Positions 22,085-33,434 of a stretch of DNA of 64,000 bases are shown here, in pieces; position 1 is the first letter of the stretch; each line of letters opens with the position of its first letter. The translations under genes and the position numbers were made by a program. The stretch lies in the NCBI GenBank assembly GCA_047967505.1, contig CM106538.1. One strand, written 5' to 3'. Under the pieces are notes generated by a model. The model searched no databases. It was not told the DNA's origin and saw only the letters and a program-made list of their open reading frames with translations. This DNA is from Dipteris shenzhenensis. Lineage: Eukaryota > Polypodiophyta > Polypodiopsida > Gleicheniales.

Positions 22085-24450
22085 AGGCCCACTGCAAGGC
22101 ACTTGCATAAATGGATACAAAAGCGAACCAACTTTGGAAGAAGCACCTCTCAAGCTAGAGATATTCTTGATTTGATACAAACAGATGTATGGGGCTATGC
22201 CCAGACTCGCAACATCAATGGTTCACTTTACTACTTGACTTTCATTGACAACTATAGTAGATATTGTTGGGTCTACTTTCAGAAAGAGAAATTTGAAGTC
22301 TTTTCTAGATTTCAAGAATTCAAAGCCATGGTAGAAAACCAGACACGCAGAAAGATCAAAGTTATGAGATCAGACAGTGGAGGTGAATCCATGTCTTTAG
22401 CATTCATGAACTTTTGTAGAAGTTACGACATTCGAAGACAATTCACTTGTGCAGACACTCCTCATCAGAATGCAAGGGCTGAAGGAAGAATGGTACTTTA
22501 GTAGATAGTGCTAGAGCAATGCTCATTAAAGCATCTTCCGAATCAGTAAGCAATAGCCACTGTAAACTACTTACTTAATCAGCTTCCAACCGAACCAATT
22601 CAGGGTATGACACGTTATGAAGCATTCTTTGGACACAAGCCACACATTGGGCATCTCCACATATTTGGTTCCATAGCATATGCCCACATACATGATGATC
22701 ATCACATAAAATTGGATGCGGAGTCATGCAAATGCATCATGGTTGGCTACAGTGAAGAAAGCAAAGCATACAAGTATGATCTCATCAACCGCAAGGTCAT
22801 TATCTCCAGAGATGTAATCTTTGATGAGGAATCAGAATGGAAAACCTCAAATACACAAGAGATAGACACACCGATTACACAATCACATCTATAGAAAAGG
22901 TTAGTGAAGAAGAGCAAGAATTGCCAGAAACACCCAAGAAGAGCCACAACAACTCAGATGGTCTACTGGGGAAAGCAGACCCCCTACCGGATTGACATAT
23001 GCTCAGAAAGGCAAAGCAATTCAGGTTGAAACCACCAATTATGCTCTTATGACTACCATCATTTTTATAGAAGAGCCAATGTACTTCAAAGATGCAATTG
23101 ACAAGCCAGAATGGCAAATTGCTATGAATGAAGAAATGGAAGCTTTGTACAAGAATAACACTTGGGAATTATGTGAACTTCCACCACGAAATAAGGCCAT
23201 AGAAAACAAATGGGTATACAAATTGAAGTACAATCCACATGGAAGAATTGAAAGATACAAAGCCAGACTAGTTGCAAAAGGATTTGCACAGGGATACGGT
23301 CAAGACTATGATGAGACTTATGCTCCCGTAGCAAAGATGGATTCCATATGGTTCTTAATATCACTAGCGACACACAACAGATGGAATGTGTACTAGCTAG
23401 GTGTCAAGAATGATTTTCTCAATGGTTATCTAGACGAGGAAGTCTACATGCAACAACCAGCAGGTTATGTTGAACCAGGAAAAGAGAATCAGGTTTTTCC
23501 TCTGAAGAAAAGTCTCTATGGCTTAAAGCAAGCACCCAGAAGTTGGTACAATAGAATCGACAAGTATTTTGCTAATCTAGGAGACATAAAGTCTAATGCA
23601 GATCATACTCTCTACTACAAAGTTCAAGGGGAAGACATTACTATTGCACTTTTGTATGTAGATGATCTGATTGTGATCGAAAGCAAGGATAGCTTCATCA
23701 AGAAATTGAAACATGACTTATTTGCAAAGTTCAACATGAAAGATCTTAGACTTATGCACTATTGTCTTGGAATTGAGTTCTAGAGAGATTTAGACAGCAC
23801 CTTTATGAGTCAGCTGAAATATGTTGGCTGTCTCTTGAAGAAGTTTCATATGGCAAATTGCAAGATTGCAGCCACTCCCATGGGTCAGAGTTTGAACTTA
23901 CAAAAGATTCAGAAAAGCCTACAGTTAATGATAGGTACTATCGGCATCTCATCAGATCTCTTATATATTTGACTATCACATGGCCATATATTTGTTATGC
24001 AGTAAGTTCACTAGCATAGTTTATGCAGTACGTTTACTAGCACAATTCATGTCAAATTCAAAGGAGTCTCACTAGAATGCAGCCAAAAGAGTCTTGAGAT
24101 ACATAAGAGATACAAGACAGTTTGGGATGGAATACAGAGGAAGTCATCCAAGGTTTCATGGATACTATGACAGCGACTATGCCAGACCAAGAGATCAACA
24201 CAAGGATATGCATTTTTCCTTGGTCAAGGTGCTATATCATGGTTGTCAAATAAACAGCCAACTATTTCTTTGTCTTCGACTGAAGTAAAATTTAGGGCAC
24301 TCACTACAGGTGCATGTGAGGCCACATGACTCAGAGGACTATTGTCAGAATTGAATCAAAGCCAACAACAATATAGTGTGATAATCAATCAGCTCAAGCA
24401 TTGGCCAAGAATCCAGTGTATCACTCCAGGACAAAGCACTTGTGGAAGCA
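22085..24450 (+). pseudogene. Copia pol pseudogene (integrase, reverse transcriptase, RNase H)
   Basis: From left to right: the end of the gag-pre-integrase region; the integrase core (QTDVWG, RSDSGGE, HQNARAEG, so the DDE residues are readable); a linker; reverse transcriptase ([48 protein letters not shown]); and RNase H (YYDSDYARPRDQ). Normally pol copies element RNA into DNA and integrates it. Here two stops follow the integrase active site near 22501, the usual Asp of reverse transcriptase motif A is Gly (LGVKNDFLNG) just after a stop at 23394, a stop follows CLGIEF, and the RNase H part is frameshifted. No LTRs were found around it. Confidence 0.85.
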
Positions 24451-24807
24451 TACTTTTGAAATATTTGAATTGAAATGTGTAATTTTAAAGGGTAAAATAA
24501 AGTAATTTACTTAACAACTTGCCACCTTGATTTGTATAGCTCAATCCATAGGAGGAAAAGAGATTAAAGTAGTGGACTATATATTCAATGAAGGTCAACT
24601 TGGGAATATTTAGTGCTTCTCATCTCAAGAGAGTCCCCCTTTTAAAGTCTTGATCTATTTCCTTATTATGTATTTCTCTATTGATTAAAGTGTCCTTTCC
24701 AACTTGTATGTTAGGTCATGAATTCTATGAAAATTAGAATTGTCAATCGAAGAATCTTATTGTGTACGTAATTAATCTATAATAAACAAATATTCATTAC
24801 AAAGTGC

Positions 24808-25516
24808 TATAAGAAAACAATACAACATTTGTGCTCAACAGATAACAGGATCTCGTATGCAAGAGAGAAAAGCTGATAGTATGGAGAATCAAAAATTTGA
24901 TTACTGTAAAACTGATACAATAGATGGCGCTGCCTCCCAGCCGTGCGCTCCTGTGTGAGAAGCTTCGATGGCGTGTTGGAAACAGTAGAGGACGGAGGTT
25001 GGATGCTAAGGAATCAGGGATGCTGTAGCCAGTGATAAATATGGGCTTCACGGGCTTGCTCTTATATAGCCACCAGTCGTAGTCGGTTAGACCCAATTGG
25101 GAGACCGACCCAGTCGGCCCAAAACGGCCGACTAGAGGTCGGTCCTGAAATATAGGCCACCAACCACACGTTAGAACCATGGCGCAGAATAGAGCAACTA
25201 ACCTACGGTCTCCGTTCGTCGGCCTAGAGCCATCCGGGATCATATAGGGCTCCAAACGAGCCCCGTAGCCCAAGATTGGGCTGCCTCGAGAAATGCTTCA
25301 TCTACCCTCAGTGCGGTCAGCAGTCATGGGATGCCTTCTCGCACTTGCATGTAGCCGTCCAGCCATCAGGCCACACATGGCCCCCATCTGGTGTCCAAAG
25401 CAGGACCTACTGGATAACCGAGCTATTCAAATGCCTTCTCCTCATATGGGGGGCTTATAAGTAGAGTTAGCTGGTTCCCACGTAGATACATGAGAGTTTA
25501 GCATTTATATCTAACA
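24808..25516 (-). repeat. 3' LTR of the complete Copia element (709 bp)
   Basis: In minus orientation it begins TGTTAGATATAAATGC at 25516 and ends at 24808, where the expected terminal CA has become TA. It contains a TATATAAG box. It has a 22-bp-class segment near 25136-25160 missing from the 5' LTR and lacks a 32-bp segment present there. Confidence 0.92.
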
Positions 25517-25530
25517 CCCCCCCTCAATGT
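25517..25530 (-). other. polypurine tract
   Basis: The minus strand reads ATTGAGGGGGGG followed at once by the LTR start TGTTAG. This is the expected plus-strand primer of a Copia element. Confidence 0.85.
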
Positions 25531-25546
25531 CCACCCGCAAGTGAAC

Positions 25547-27267
25547 TTACTTTTTCGGCCCAATGCCAAGTAGATGAAGATGCCTCTCCAGCAAATCTCT
25601 TCCAGGAGCCTTCGTGAAGATGTCCGCAGCATTCTGTGTAGTTGGACAGTACACCAAGTCGACCTCTCCATCCATGATGAGCTCGCGTACAAAGTGATAT
25701 TGAATCTCAATGTGTTTTGTGCGAGCGTGGAACACAGGGTTCTTTGCAATTGCCATGCAACTCTGATTGTCACATGCTAACTGCATAGGCTTGTTCTGGA
25801 CTGCACCCATGTCCCCTAAAATCCTCCTCAACCACACTACCTCACAAGAAGCAAAACATGCTGATTTGTACTCAGCCTTGGTAGAAGAAAGAGCAACTAT
25901 AGGTTGCTTCTTGCTAACCCATGACACAACTCCAGATCCAAGCGAGAAATAGTAACCTGTCACTGATCTCCTGCTGTCCACCTCTCCTGCCCAATCCGAG
26001 TCACAGAATCCGGTCAAGGTGTTGCCCTTGGTATAGGTGATGCCATAATCAAGTGTGCCTTTGATGTATTTCAGCACCCGCATCCCTACCCTCCAATGGT
26101 TCTCTCGGGGCTTATTGGAAAACATGCTTAGTACACCAGTTGCAAAGCTGATGTCCGGCCGCATGTTGCACAAGTAAATCAAACTGCCCACAAGCCTTTT
26201 GTACTTCGCTTCGTCCACCAATGGTGATGAACCCTCATTTAAGAGCTTCACGTCAACCTCCATAGGGGTGCCAACTGTCTTGCCAAATGCCTTCAGTATC
26301 TCTCCAGCATACTTCAGCTGTGAGATGATCTGTTTTGGCTCTTGCCAAACTTCAATCCCCAAACATAAATGCATCAATCCGAGGTCTGTCATTTCAAACT
26401 CTCTTCCTAGCAACTACTTTGTCTGCGAGATCTTTTCTTCATGGTTCCCTGTTATGACAAGGTCATCCACATAAAGGACCACGATCATACACCTGCCTCC
26501 TCTGTAGATATACAAATTTGCATCAGATGGGCTCCTCCTGAACCCGTTTTGCAGAAAGTAGGCATTAATCCGCTGGTACCACGCTCGTGGGGCCTGTTTC
26601 AGCCCGTAAAGTGCCTTCTTCAGTTTACAGACTTTACTTTTTGAACCGGGGATCACAAAACCTGGTGGTTGTTCCACGTATACCTCCTCCTTGAGATCTA
26701 TATTCAAAAAGGCGGATTTTACATCCATCTGAAACACGGGATCACAAAACCTGGTGGTTGTTCCACGTATACCTCCTCCTTGAGATCTCTATTCCGAAAG
26801 GCGGATTTTACATCCATCTGAAACACGGGCCAACTTTCCTGTGCTGCTAAAGCCAAAACACTGTGAATTGTGGTTAGTCGAGCTATGGGAGCAAAAGTAT
26901 CTTGATAATCAAAACCATGTACCTGTGTGAATCCTTTTACCACGAGCCGACGAGCCTTGTACTTCTCCAACGTGCTGTCGGTCTTGTACACCCACGTGGT
27001 GCTGATTACCTTGCGTTTTGGTGGTCGATCCACAAGGTCCCAAGTGTTGTTCTTCATTATGGAGCCATACTCTGACTCCATAGCCTCCATCCACTTATCA
27101 TCACCATGTGCTTCTTCAAGACACTTGGGTTCTTCAACACGAATCACCTCTATCATCAAAGCGTAGTTGACCAAGTGTTCCTGCGCCCTTCTCTGCTCCT
27201 CTAATCTCTTGGACCGGTGGTGTTCGGATGCTTCCTCCTCAATGGCTGGAGGTTCTCTGCCGTCCAA
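25547..27267 (-). pseudogene. Copia reverse transcriptase and RNase H region, broken
   Basis: The reverse transcriptase opens with VNYALMIEVIRVEEPKCLEE and NNTWDLVDRPPKRKV. Motif A is present (FQMDVKSAF), then [18 protein letters not shown] and [11 protein letters not shown] (motif B/C). RNase H follows with FCDSDWAGEVDSRRS, LSSTKAEY, CDNQSCMAIAKN and TKHIEIQYHFVRE, ending GIGPKK at 25547. An 89-bp tandem duplication (26650-26827) shifts the frame at motif A, and a TAG at 26414 interrupts the same frame between the palm and connection parts. RNase H itself, from 26413 to 25547, is uninterrupted and keeps its acidic residues. The protein would copy the element's RNA to DNA; this copy cannot make a whole enzyme. 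Confidence 0.9.
26650..26827. repeat. 89-bp tandem duplication inside reverse transcriptase
   Basis: The segment starting GGATCACAAAACCTGG at 26650 recurs at 26739. The copies differ at a handful of sites (for example ATTCAAAAAGG versus ATTCCGAAAGG). Eighty-nine is not a multiple of three, so the duplication duplicates motif A and breaks the frame. Confidence 0.93.
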
Positions 27268-27592
27268 AAGCTACTTTACCCACTTCGGGAATGGCCGTTG
27301 CCGTTGTGGTTCTGCAGGCTCTTCTTCCTCTTCTTTATCTTGAATCCTCCCAAGCACCGTTGGGGGAGTTCGGTCTGCTGTTGGTGGTTGTACTGGATGG
27401 ATATCCTGGTCCTGGTTGCATCCTCCTCCAATTGATGCGGCTGTTCTGAGAAGACCACATCGCGACTTACTATTACCTTCTTGGTAACACGATTATAGAG
27501 ACGGTAACCCTTCGCCTCTTCACTATAGCCCAAGAAAATACACTTCTGGCTCTTCGGTTCCTGTTAGCATCAGGGACATGCACAAAACACTC

Positions 27593-28100
27593 TCATCCAA
27601 AAACTCTGAAATGTGCAGCTGAAGGTTTCTTGCCATAAAAGGCGTGCAGTGGAGTCATCCCCTTCATAGCCTTCTTGTAGCTACGATTCAGAATGTAAAC
27701 TGCTGTGTTACATACTTCAGCCCAGAAAGTCTTTGGCAAATCTTTCCCTTTCATCATACTCCTGCCCATTTCACAGATGACGCGCATCTTGCGCTCTGCT
27801 ACTCCATTTTGCTGTGATGTATGTGGCGGGGGTTTCTGCCTCTTGATCCCGTGACTTTTGCAGTAACTTTCGAATTCACTTGATGTGAACTCACCACCTC
27901 TCTCAACTTCTTCACCTTCCTCCCCGTTTCTTTCTCGACCATTACAAGCCATTCATTGAACTTGCTAAAAGCCTCATCTTTAGTCTTCAGGAAGTATATC
28001 CATATCTTTCTACTGTAGTCGTCGATCAGCATCATGAAGTAGTAGGAATCACCCAAAGCTTCCGTCTCCATCTTTCCGCAAAGGTCCGTGTGAACGAGCT
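27593..28100 (-). pseudogene. Copia integrase core, catalytic Asp lost by small deletion
   Basis: The first acidic site is readable (VHTDLCGKME), followed by YYFMMLIDDYSRKIWIYF and KETGRKVKKLR. The sequence then jumps from LR straight to RGGEFTSSEFESYCK in another frame. The residues between, where the family has the second catalytic Asp (SDRGGEF), are missing, so a few bases including that codon were deleted. The third site is present (SQQNGVAERK) and the domain continues to AEVCNTAVYILNRSYKKA. Between 28382 and 28100 the gag-pre-integrase part is decayed with many stops. Confidence 0.85.
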
Positions 28101-28382
28101 CTCGAGGAGCCTTTGCCCTGCTGGCCTCTTTAGGAAAGGGTTGCCGATGCTACTTGCCCATCATGCAAGCTTCACATACATCGGGCAGATCTGTAATTTC
28201 TAGTAGGTCTACAATCATTCCACTTTTATGCATCCCCTTTAAAGAACTAAGGTTTAGATGACCAAACCTCTCGTGCCATAGCTTAGTGTTGCTCACATCG
28301 GCTCGCACCTGAAAGCTAAGAGTTCGTAGATGTTGTTGCCCCGTGTACCTTTACCAATGACCTTCCCTTGAAGATCCAAAAT

Positions 28383-28620
28383 CTATGCGCCATTCTTATC
28401 GAAGTAAACTTTGAGGTCCCGATCCGTGATCGCAGAAATGGACAACAAGTTCCTCTTGATATTTGGCACATAAAGAACATCGGACAACTGTTTTACAACT
28501 CCATCTGACTTAAGAGCAATCGTACCTTTTCCTTTTGCTGGACATTTTGCATCATTGCCGACTGCTACCCAACTGGTCATGTGGCGCGATGCACCACTAT
28601 AGATAATCCAAGGTTCATCC
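28383..28620 (-). pseudogene. Copia aspartic protease fragment with altered active site
   Basis: The frame reads DEPWIIYSGASRHMTSW, then GKGTIALKSDGVVKQL and LYVPNIKRNLLSIS. The pattern is the pepsin-type protease of Copia, whose active site is normally D-S-G-A; here the Asp codon reads TAT (Tyr). This protease would cut the Gag-Pol precursor. The change of the catalytic residue alone should abolish activity, and a stop follows at 28383. Confidence 0.88.
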
Positions 28621-28711
28621 GCAAGTACATGAACTACCTCCGTGCAAATCTCCTCAATTGCTACGAACAGCTCTACTGGTACTGCCTGCGCGCTGTTACT
28701 GGACTCTTTCT

Positions 28712-29479
28712 TTACTCCGTTCTTCTCATCTGCAATCTTCTTCTGGCACTCATTCTGCTTGTGCCCTGCCTTATTGCAATAGAAGCACTTGATCTTCTTC
28801 TTTCTCTTTTTATCATCAGAAGAAGATGGGTTCCCAGAGCCCTTACCCTTACCTTTCTTTGATCCAGCCGAGAAAGCCGAGAATCTTCTCCAGTCCTCAT
28901 CTTTTGATGCATCTCCTCCTCCAGAAGCATTGCGCCGAAATCCTCTACGTTGAGGGGTAGATTTTTATTTTGCATATTCAATGCCATAACAAGACCGTCG
29001 TACTTTGGTGGGAGAATCCATATGCACCTTCGTGCTAGATTCTCGCTAGTGATGGTGATGCCAATCGCAGTCATCTGATCGCACAGATTCTTCACCCTGG
29101 TGATGAACTTCTCTGCCATTTCAGACTCAGACAGTTTCTCGTTCGCGAGTTGAGTTTCCAGATTCTGAATCCACGTCTGATTCGTGGTCTCGTACTGATT
29201 TTTCAAGACCGTCCATGCCTCCTCCGCTGTGGTGACATGTTGAATTAACGCCATGACAAAATCACTTACACTGCAGACAATAGAACACAGCGCATCTGCA
29301 TTTCTTCTTATCCACGCGAGAATCTCATCCGCAATTGGTACTATCTGTTGTCCTACATTGGTTGGATTCGATCTCACAACCGGCTTCATGTCCACCCCAG
29401 TAGCAGTATCCCAAAGCTCGTATGCGCTTAGGATGGTCTTCATCTTGAACTTCCAGAGTGGATAGTTAGTGCCGTCCAA
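28712..29479 (-). pseudogene. Copia gag with zinc knuckle, frameshifted
   Basis: A 255-codon frame reads KLDGTNYPLWKFKMKTI (the first in-frame ATG lies after it), EEAWTVLKNQYETTN, SEMAEKFITRVKNLCDQM and LPPKYDGLVMALNMQNK, the DUF4219/UBN2 Gag of Copia. A frameshift near 28895 moves the zinc knuckle (KCFYCNKAGHKQNECQKK, C-x2-C-x4-H-x4-C, at about 28795-28745) into another frame. No good initiating ATG is visible at the usual place just before KLDGTNY, so the start may be mutated. Gag forms the virus-like particle and packages element RNA. Confidence 0.88.
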
Positions 29480-29588
29480 CTTTTTGCTTTCGCAGAACGG
29501 TAGGATTCGCAGTCTTGCAGGCTGGGCTATCTCTCACAATCTGATCGCAAACAGAAACACACTACCAAATCTTCTTGCTAGAGCCCAA

Positions 29589-29600
29589 GCTCTGATACCA
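29589..29600 (-). other. primer binding site (tRNA-iMet)
   Basis: The minus strand reads TGGTATCAGAGC immediately after the 5' LTR end at 29601, followed by TTGGGC, an extended match to the plant initiator tRNA 3' end. Confidence 0.93.
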
Positions 29601-30316
29601 TGTAAGAAAACAATACGTCTGTGCTCAACAGATAACATGATCTCGTATGCAAGAGAAAAAAACTGATAGTATGGAGAATCAAAATTTTGATAATTGTAAA
29701 ACTGATACAATAGATGGCACTGCCTCCCAGCTGTGCGCTCCTGTGTGAGAAGCTTCGATGGCATGCTGGAAACAGTAGAGGACGGAGGCTGGATGCTAAG
29801 GAATCAGGGTTGCTGTAGCTAGTGATAAATATGGGCTTCACGGGCTTGCTCTTATATAGCCACCACAGTTGTAGTCGGCTAGACCCAATTGGGAGACCGA
29901 CCCAGTCGACCCAAAACGGCCGACTAGAGCCGACCACACGTTAGAACCGTGGCGCAGAATAGAGCAACTAATTTACAGTATCCGTTCGGCCTAGAGCCAT
30001 CCGGGATCATCTGGGGCTCCTAACGGGCCCCATAGCTCGAGAGTGGACTGCCTTGGGAAATGCTCCGTCTATCCTCAGTGCTGTCAGCCAGTCATGGGAT
30101 GCCTTCCCACACTTGCATGTAGCCTAGTTGGTAGTGTGCCAACTCTATCTGAAGCCGTCCAGCCATCATGCCACACATGGCCCCCATCTGGTGTCCAAAC
30201 TAGGACCTACCGGATAACCAAGCTACTCAAATGCCTTCTCCTAATATACGGGGCTTACAAGTACAGTTAGCTGGTTCCCGCGTAGTTACACGAGAGTGGA
30301 GCATTGATATCTAACA
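29601..30316 (-). repeat. 5' LTR of the complete Copia element (716 bp)
   Basis: In minus orientation it starts TGTTAGATATCAATGC at 30316 and ends TTCTTACA at 29601, with perfect TG...CA ends. It keeps a 32-bp segment near 30122-30153 (TAGTTGGTAGTGTGCCAAC) that is absent from the 3' LTR. AGCC words border that segment, so a slippage deletion in the 3' LTR is likely. Confidence 0.93.
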
Positions 30317-32380
30317 AGTGCATCTTATCAAATGTTAGGTTCGAAAGAGAAAATCATGTACATATCTCAATTGCTCCCGTTGACCCTGCACCTGTTGCAT
30401 TCAATACCAATCCATGTAGGTACTTTCACAATGCGCCACGCCCCCTCTCCCTGGCGAGATTCATTGTCACCTTGCCCACGATATTCTAAAGTCACAATTT
30501 TGCCTTTTTGTCTTCACCGCCATAGCTTTTTCATCTTCAACCTTTGGACAAGCCCTATGAATGTGTATTCATCTTGTTTAAGATCCAATGTATAAAAGCA
30601 TTAGTTTTTTTTAATGCTAGGTTGTCCAGAATTTTCTCAAAAAATAATTCCATTAAAATGATTAAGTTTTTAAATAGATAAGTTTAAATTTTACCTCAAT
30701 GTTACAATTTGGTTAAAATGTAGTAACATACAAAAGCTCTCACTCAATAGTGTTAAGCTAGCTAGCATCAAAGAAATAGTGTTACGCTACCTAGCATCAG
30801 AGAAATAGTAACATACAAAAGCTCTCACTCGATACTCAATAGTGTTAAGCTAGCTAGCATCAAAGAAATAGGCCCTCATGGAGGTTTGGCTGAATTTTCA
30901 AGTAGCATTGATGAGGCCTATAGGCATGTTGGAGGATATTTCATCGTATTGCAGGGGAGATCAAAGTCCATGCTTGGGCATTGTAGTATTGTGCTACACA
31001 CCGAATGGGTGTTTGCTAGCCTCATTGCTTAGCATGCATATCCCCTTTACATGCATAAATTGAGCACCCATTCATAGCTATACTGTTGTAGGCATTTACT
31101 GCAATGGTCTAAGTTGTTGCATCGCCCTACTGCCTTTTGAACTTTGATGAGTGAGCACTTGGGAAGGGAGGTGCAATAGCTTGGGGACCTTGTAATTTTT
31201 GCAACCAATACGTTTTGGTTGAATGCAAGCCCACCCATGCTCAAGTGCTTGATCCGTAAGGGCCCTACTAGCCAGCACCTGAACAAATATACCGGCGGGC
31301 CCGAGAAACCCCTCTTAGAGCAACTTCTTGCACCAAGCAACAGGTTGTTGAGGTTGTTGAATGGGCAGCTTTGGTGATGGGACATCCCCCTTGCTCAAAG
31401 AAGTCGATAGGCCAAGGATTGCCACTGAGAGACACAAGGATGCTGGCCAGTTGCACTATAAAACCACATTCAAGAGAACCCTCAAATACAAGGCAAGGTG
31501 GAAGATTTGGACACCTGGCAACAGCTTCATCGGATCTTCCCATTGAGCGTTCCAAAGCTAGAGCAACAATGTTTGCATTAACTCCTTGTCAAGGTCGTTG
31601 GTCGGCTGAGATTAGATGTCAACGACTGAGAGTGGATCGTGACTCCTTAATATCTTGGCAAACGCCAATCGGCCGCAGTCCGCCCACCATGCTGCTAGCA
31701 GAGACACCAAGTTGATTCGATCCAAGAGTTCACCAAACCAAGTTAACTACATTAAGAGTTCACGTAGGCCCAAAAAAATCGACGAACACCCACATGAGTC
31801 TCTCAAACGCCCTTGACGGTCGAGAATGGCCACCTGTTCGATCGAATCCTTCAGGCTTCCTCTCGAGAAAGGCCTCCCGTGAGCCCGTGTGCTGCGCGAG
31901 TTTGCATGCTCGTGGCTACCACATGTGTCGCTGGCGGGCTGGTGGCTACTAGCAGCCAGGAGCTGCTCTTAGATGGCAGGTGTGCTCTCGACACGAGGGG
32001 CGGGGCGGAGCACGTGAACACTGCGTGCGAGGAAGCCACCAGCGCAAGAGCAACAAGAGCTTCAAGGATATGGTCCCTCGAACTGCCCACACAAGACGCT
32101 CCCAGTTTTGTCCTCATCACGCACAACAGAAGCGGCTGCACGCGAGGTATTTGCCAAGCCCGCAGTCGGAACTTGGAACTTAGGAAGTTCTCGGAACTGT
32201 CACCAGTGCAAATGCAGCAGAAAACGGTCCCTCGTCAGGACTACACAGGTTGCGCTCAGTTTTGTTCTGACGCAGCCTTTATGGAAGCTAGCAATTGCAA
32301 GCCTAGGGCCAAAGAAGAGATCTGTCGGGAGGATCGCATGTCCGTATCACCATTGGAGCTGTGACATCGCACGAATAGGT
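30317..32380. other. intergenic stretch with a local duplication at 30721-30870
   Basis: AGTAACATACAAAAGCTCTC and GTTAAGCTAGCTAGCATCAA occur twice (about 30721-30779 and 30806-30870), with a third partial GTTACGCTACCTAGCATCA between them. From 31.6 kb the sequence becomes GC-richer. An open frame of 183 codons at 31813-32364 is not recognisable as a protein. Confidence 0.55.
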
Positions 32381-33434
32381 TGTGACCATGGCGGCGGGGG
32401 CCTGGGCTTGAGTGGCGAGCCTTTGTCTCAGCGTCGGTGGCAGGTGCAGCCAGCGATGATCGATCTTCGGGCTTCGGGGTACATCTGTACTCAGGCACAC
32501 AGTATGTAGGCGACGGAGGTCCATTCTCCGATTCTGCTGCTGTGGGGGGCGTCAGAGCTTCCGGAGCTGCATTGACGGCGCAGGAATTGAGCGATAGACG
32601 GTGAAAGGAGGGAGGAGAGTTGATTCTAGTAGGGTTTTTTAGCTGTTCCGGACACCATGAGAGCTTCTGCTGCAGCGATGGAGCTGCAATGACAAGGATT
32701 GGGGGATGTGGAAGGAAGGGACTCGGGAGAGAGGGAGGATTTGACGAAGGTTTTGCGGAATGCGGCGAGGCTAGAGTCTGGGTCCCTGGGAGGGAGGCTC
32801 ACAGGCTCAGGGTTCAAGGAAGGACAACCTGGCCGGTGGCAGAAGGCGATACATTCAAAGCGATGGCGATGGGGAAGGCGAGGGCGGGGAGCAGAGCGTC
32901 GCAGAGGCTTCGATTGCAAGCATCGGGCAGAGGGCAAGGGAAGGAGTCCAGGCAGAAGAGCGATGGATAGAAGAAGAAGAAGAAGCTGAGAGAGGGGGGT
33001 AGCTTCATCGTCTTCGTCTTCGTCTTCATCATCATCTTCATTTTCATCTTCATCTTCTTCTTCTTCTTCATCGCTTGCTGCAAAGCAATTCAAAATCTTC
33101 TCATAGGGAGTCGCGATGGCTGTCTGTCTTTCCCCAAATCCATCATAGATTCATCGGGCAAGTGCACGCGCGTGTGAGGGAGACTCTTGTCGCGAGGGAC
33201 CCATCGCTGCTGCTGCTTCTGCTGCTGTCCTCGCTCGCGAGATGCACATTTCTTTTGTTTAAGCGACCAGGCAACACCAACACCCTCTGCCGGCAATAAA
33301 AGTCAGTCGACTTCCTTGCTGTAGACAGAGACCCCCGCCCCCTCCGCACAGGACTCACTTTGTTTGGGTTTTAGCTTGGAGCCCCAACAGATGGGCTGCA
33401 GTAGCTCTCCCCACTCCCTTTGCCTCCCACAAAC
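32381..33434 (+). promoter_or_regulatory. probable promoter and 5' leader of the RING-CH gene
   Basis: This GC- and CpG-rich kilobase lies directly upstream of the RING-CH start codon. It contains a TTC/ATC trinucleotide block at about 33000-33075, whose minus-strand translation is a Glu/Asp run. CAATAAAAG at 33293-33301 is a weak TATA-like candidate about 135 bases before the ATG. The role is inferred from position; no transcript evidence is available. Confidence 0.4.

Larger units (their letters stand above)
24808..30316 (-). mobile_element. structurally complete Copia retrotransposon with target duplication
   Basis: Both LTRs (24808-25516 and 29601-30316), a primer site touching the 5' LTR, a polypurine tract touching the 3' LTR, and gag-protease-integrase-RT-RNase H in Copia order are all present on the minus strand. 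The bases AGTGC lie on both sides (24803-24807 and 30317-30321), a perfect 5-bp target-site duplication, so the outer boundaries are firm. The coding region is broken several times: a gag frameshift, the protease active Asp changed, an integrase deletion, an 89-bp duplication in reverse transcriptase, and stops. Over the part I aligned by eye the LTRs differ at about one base in twenty, many changes being C/T or G/A, as expected for a methylated, ageing copy. Confidence 0.93.

Noticed and set aside
31813-32364. 183-codon plus-strand frame
   Set aside because: GC-rich region with open frames on several phases, no recognisable domain and no splice partner. It was not called as a gene.
32626-33093. 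155-codon minus-strand frame with a Glu/Asp run
   Set aside because: The acidic run is a TTC/ATC trinucleotide microsatellite; the rest overlaps the RING-CH promoter area and looks like chance.
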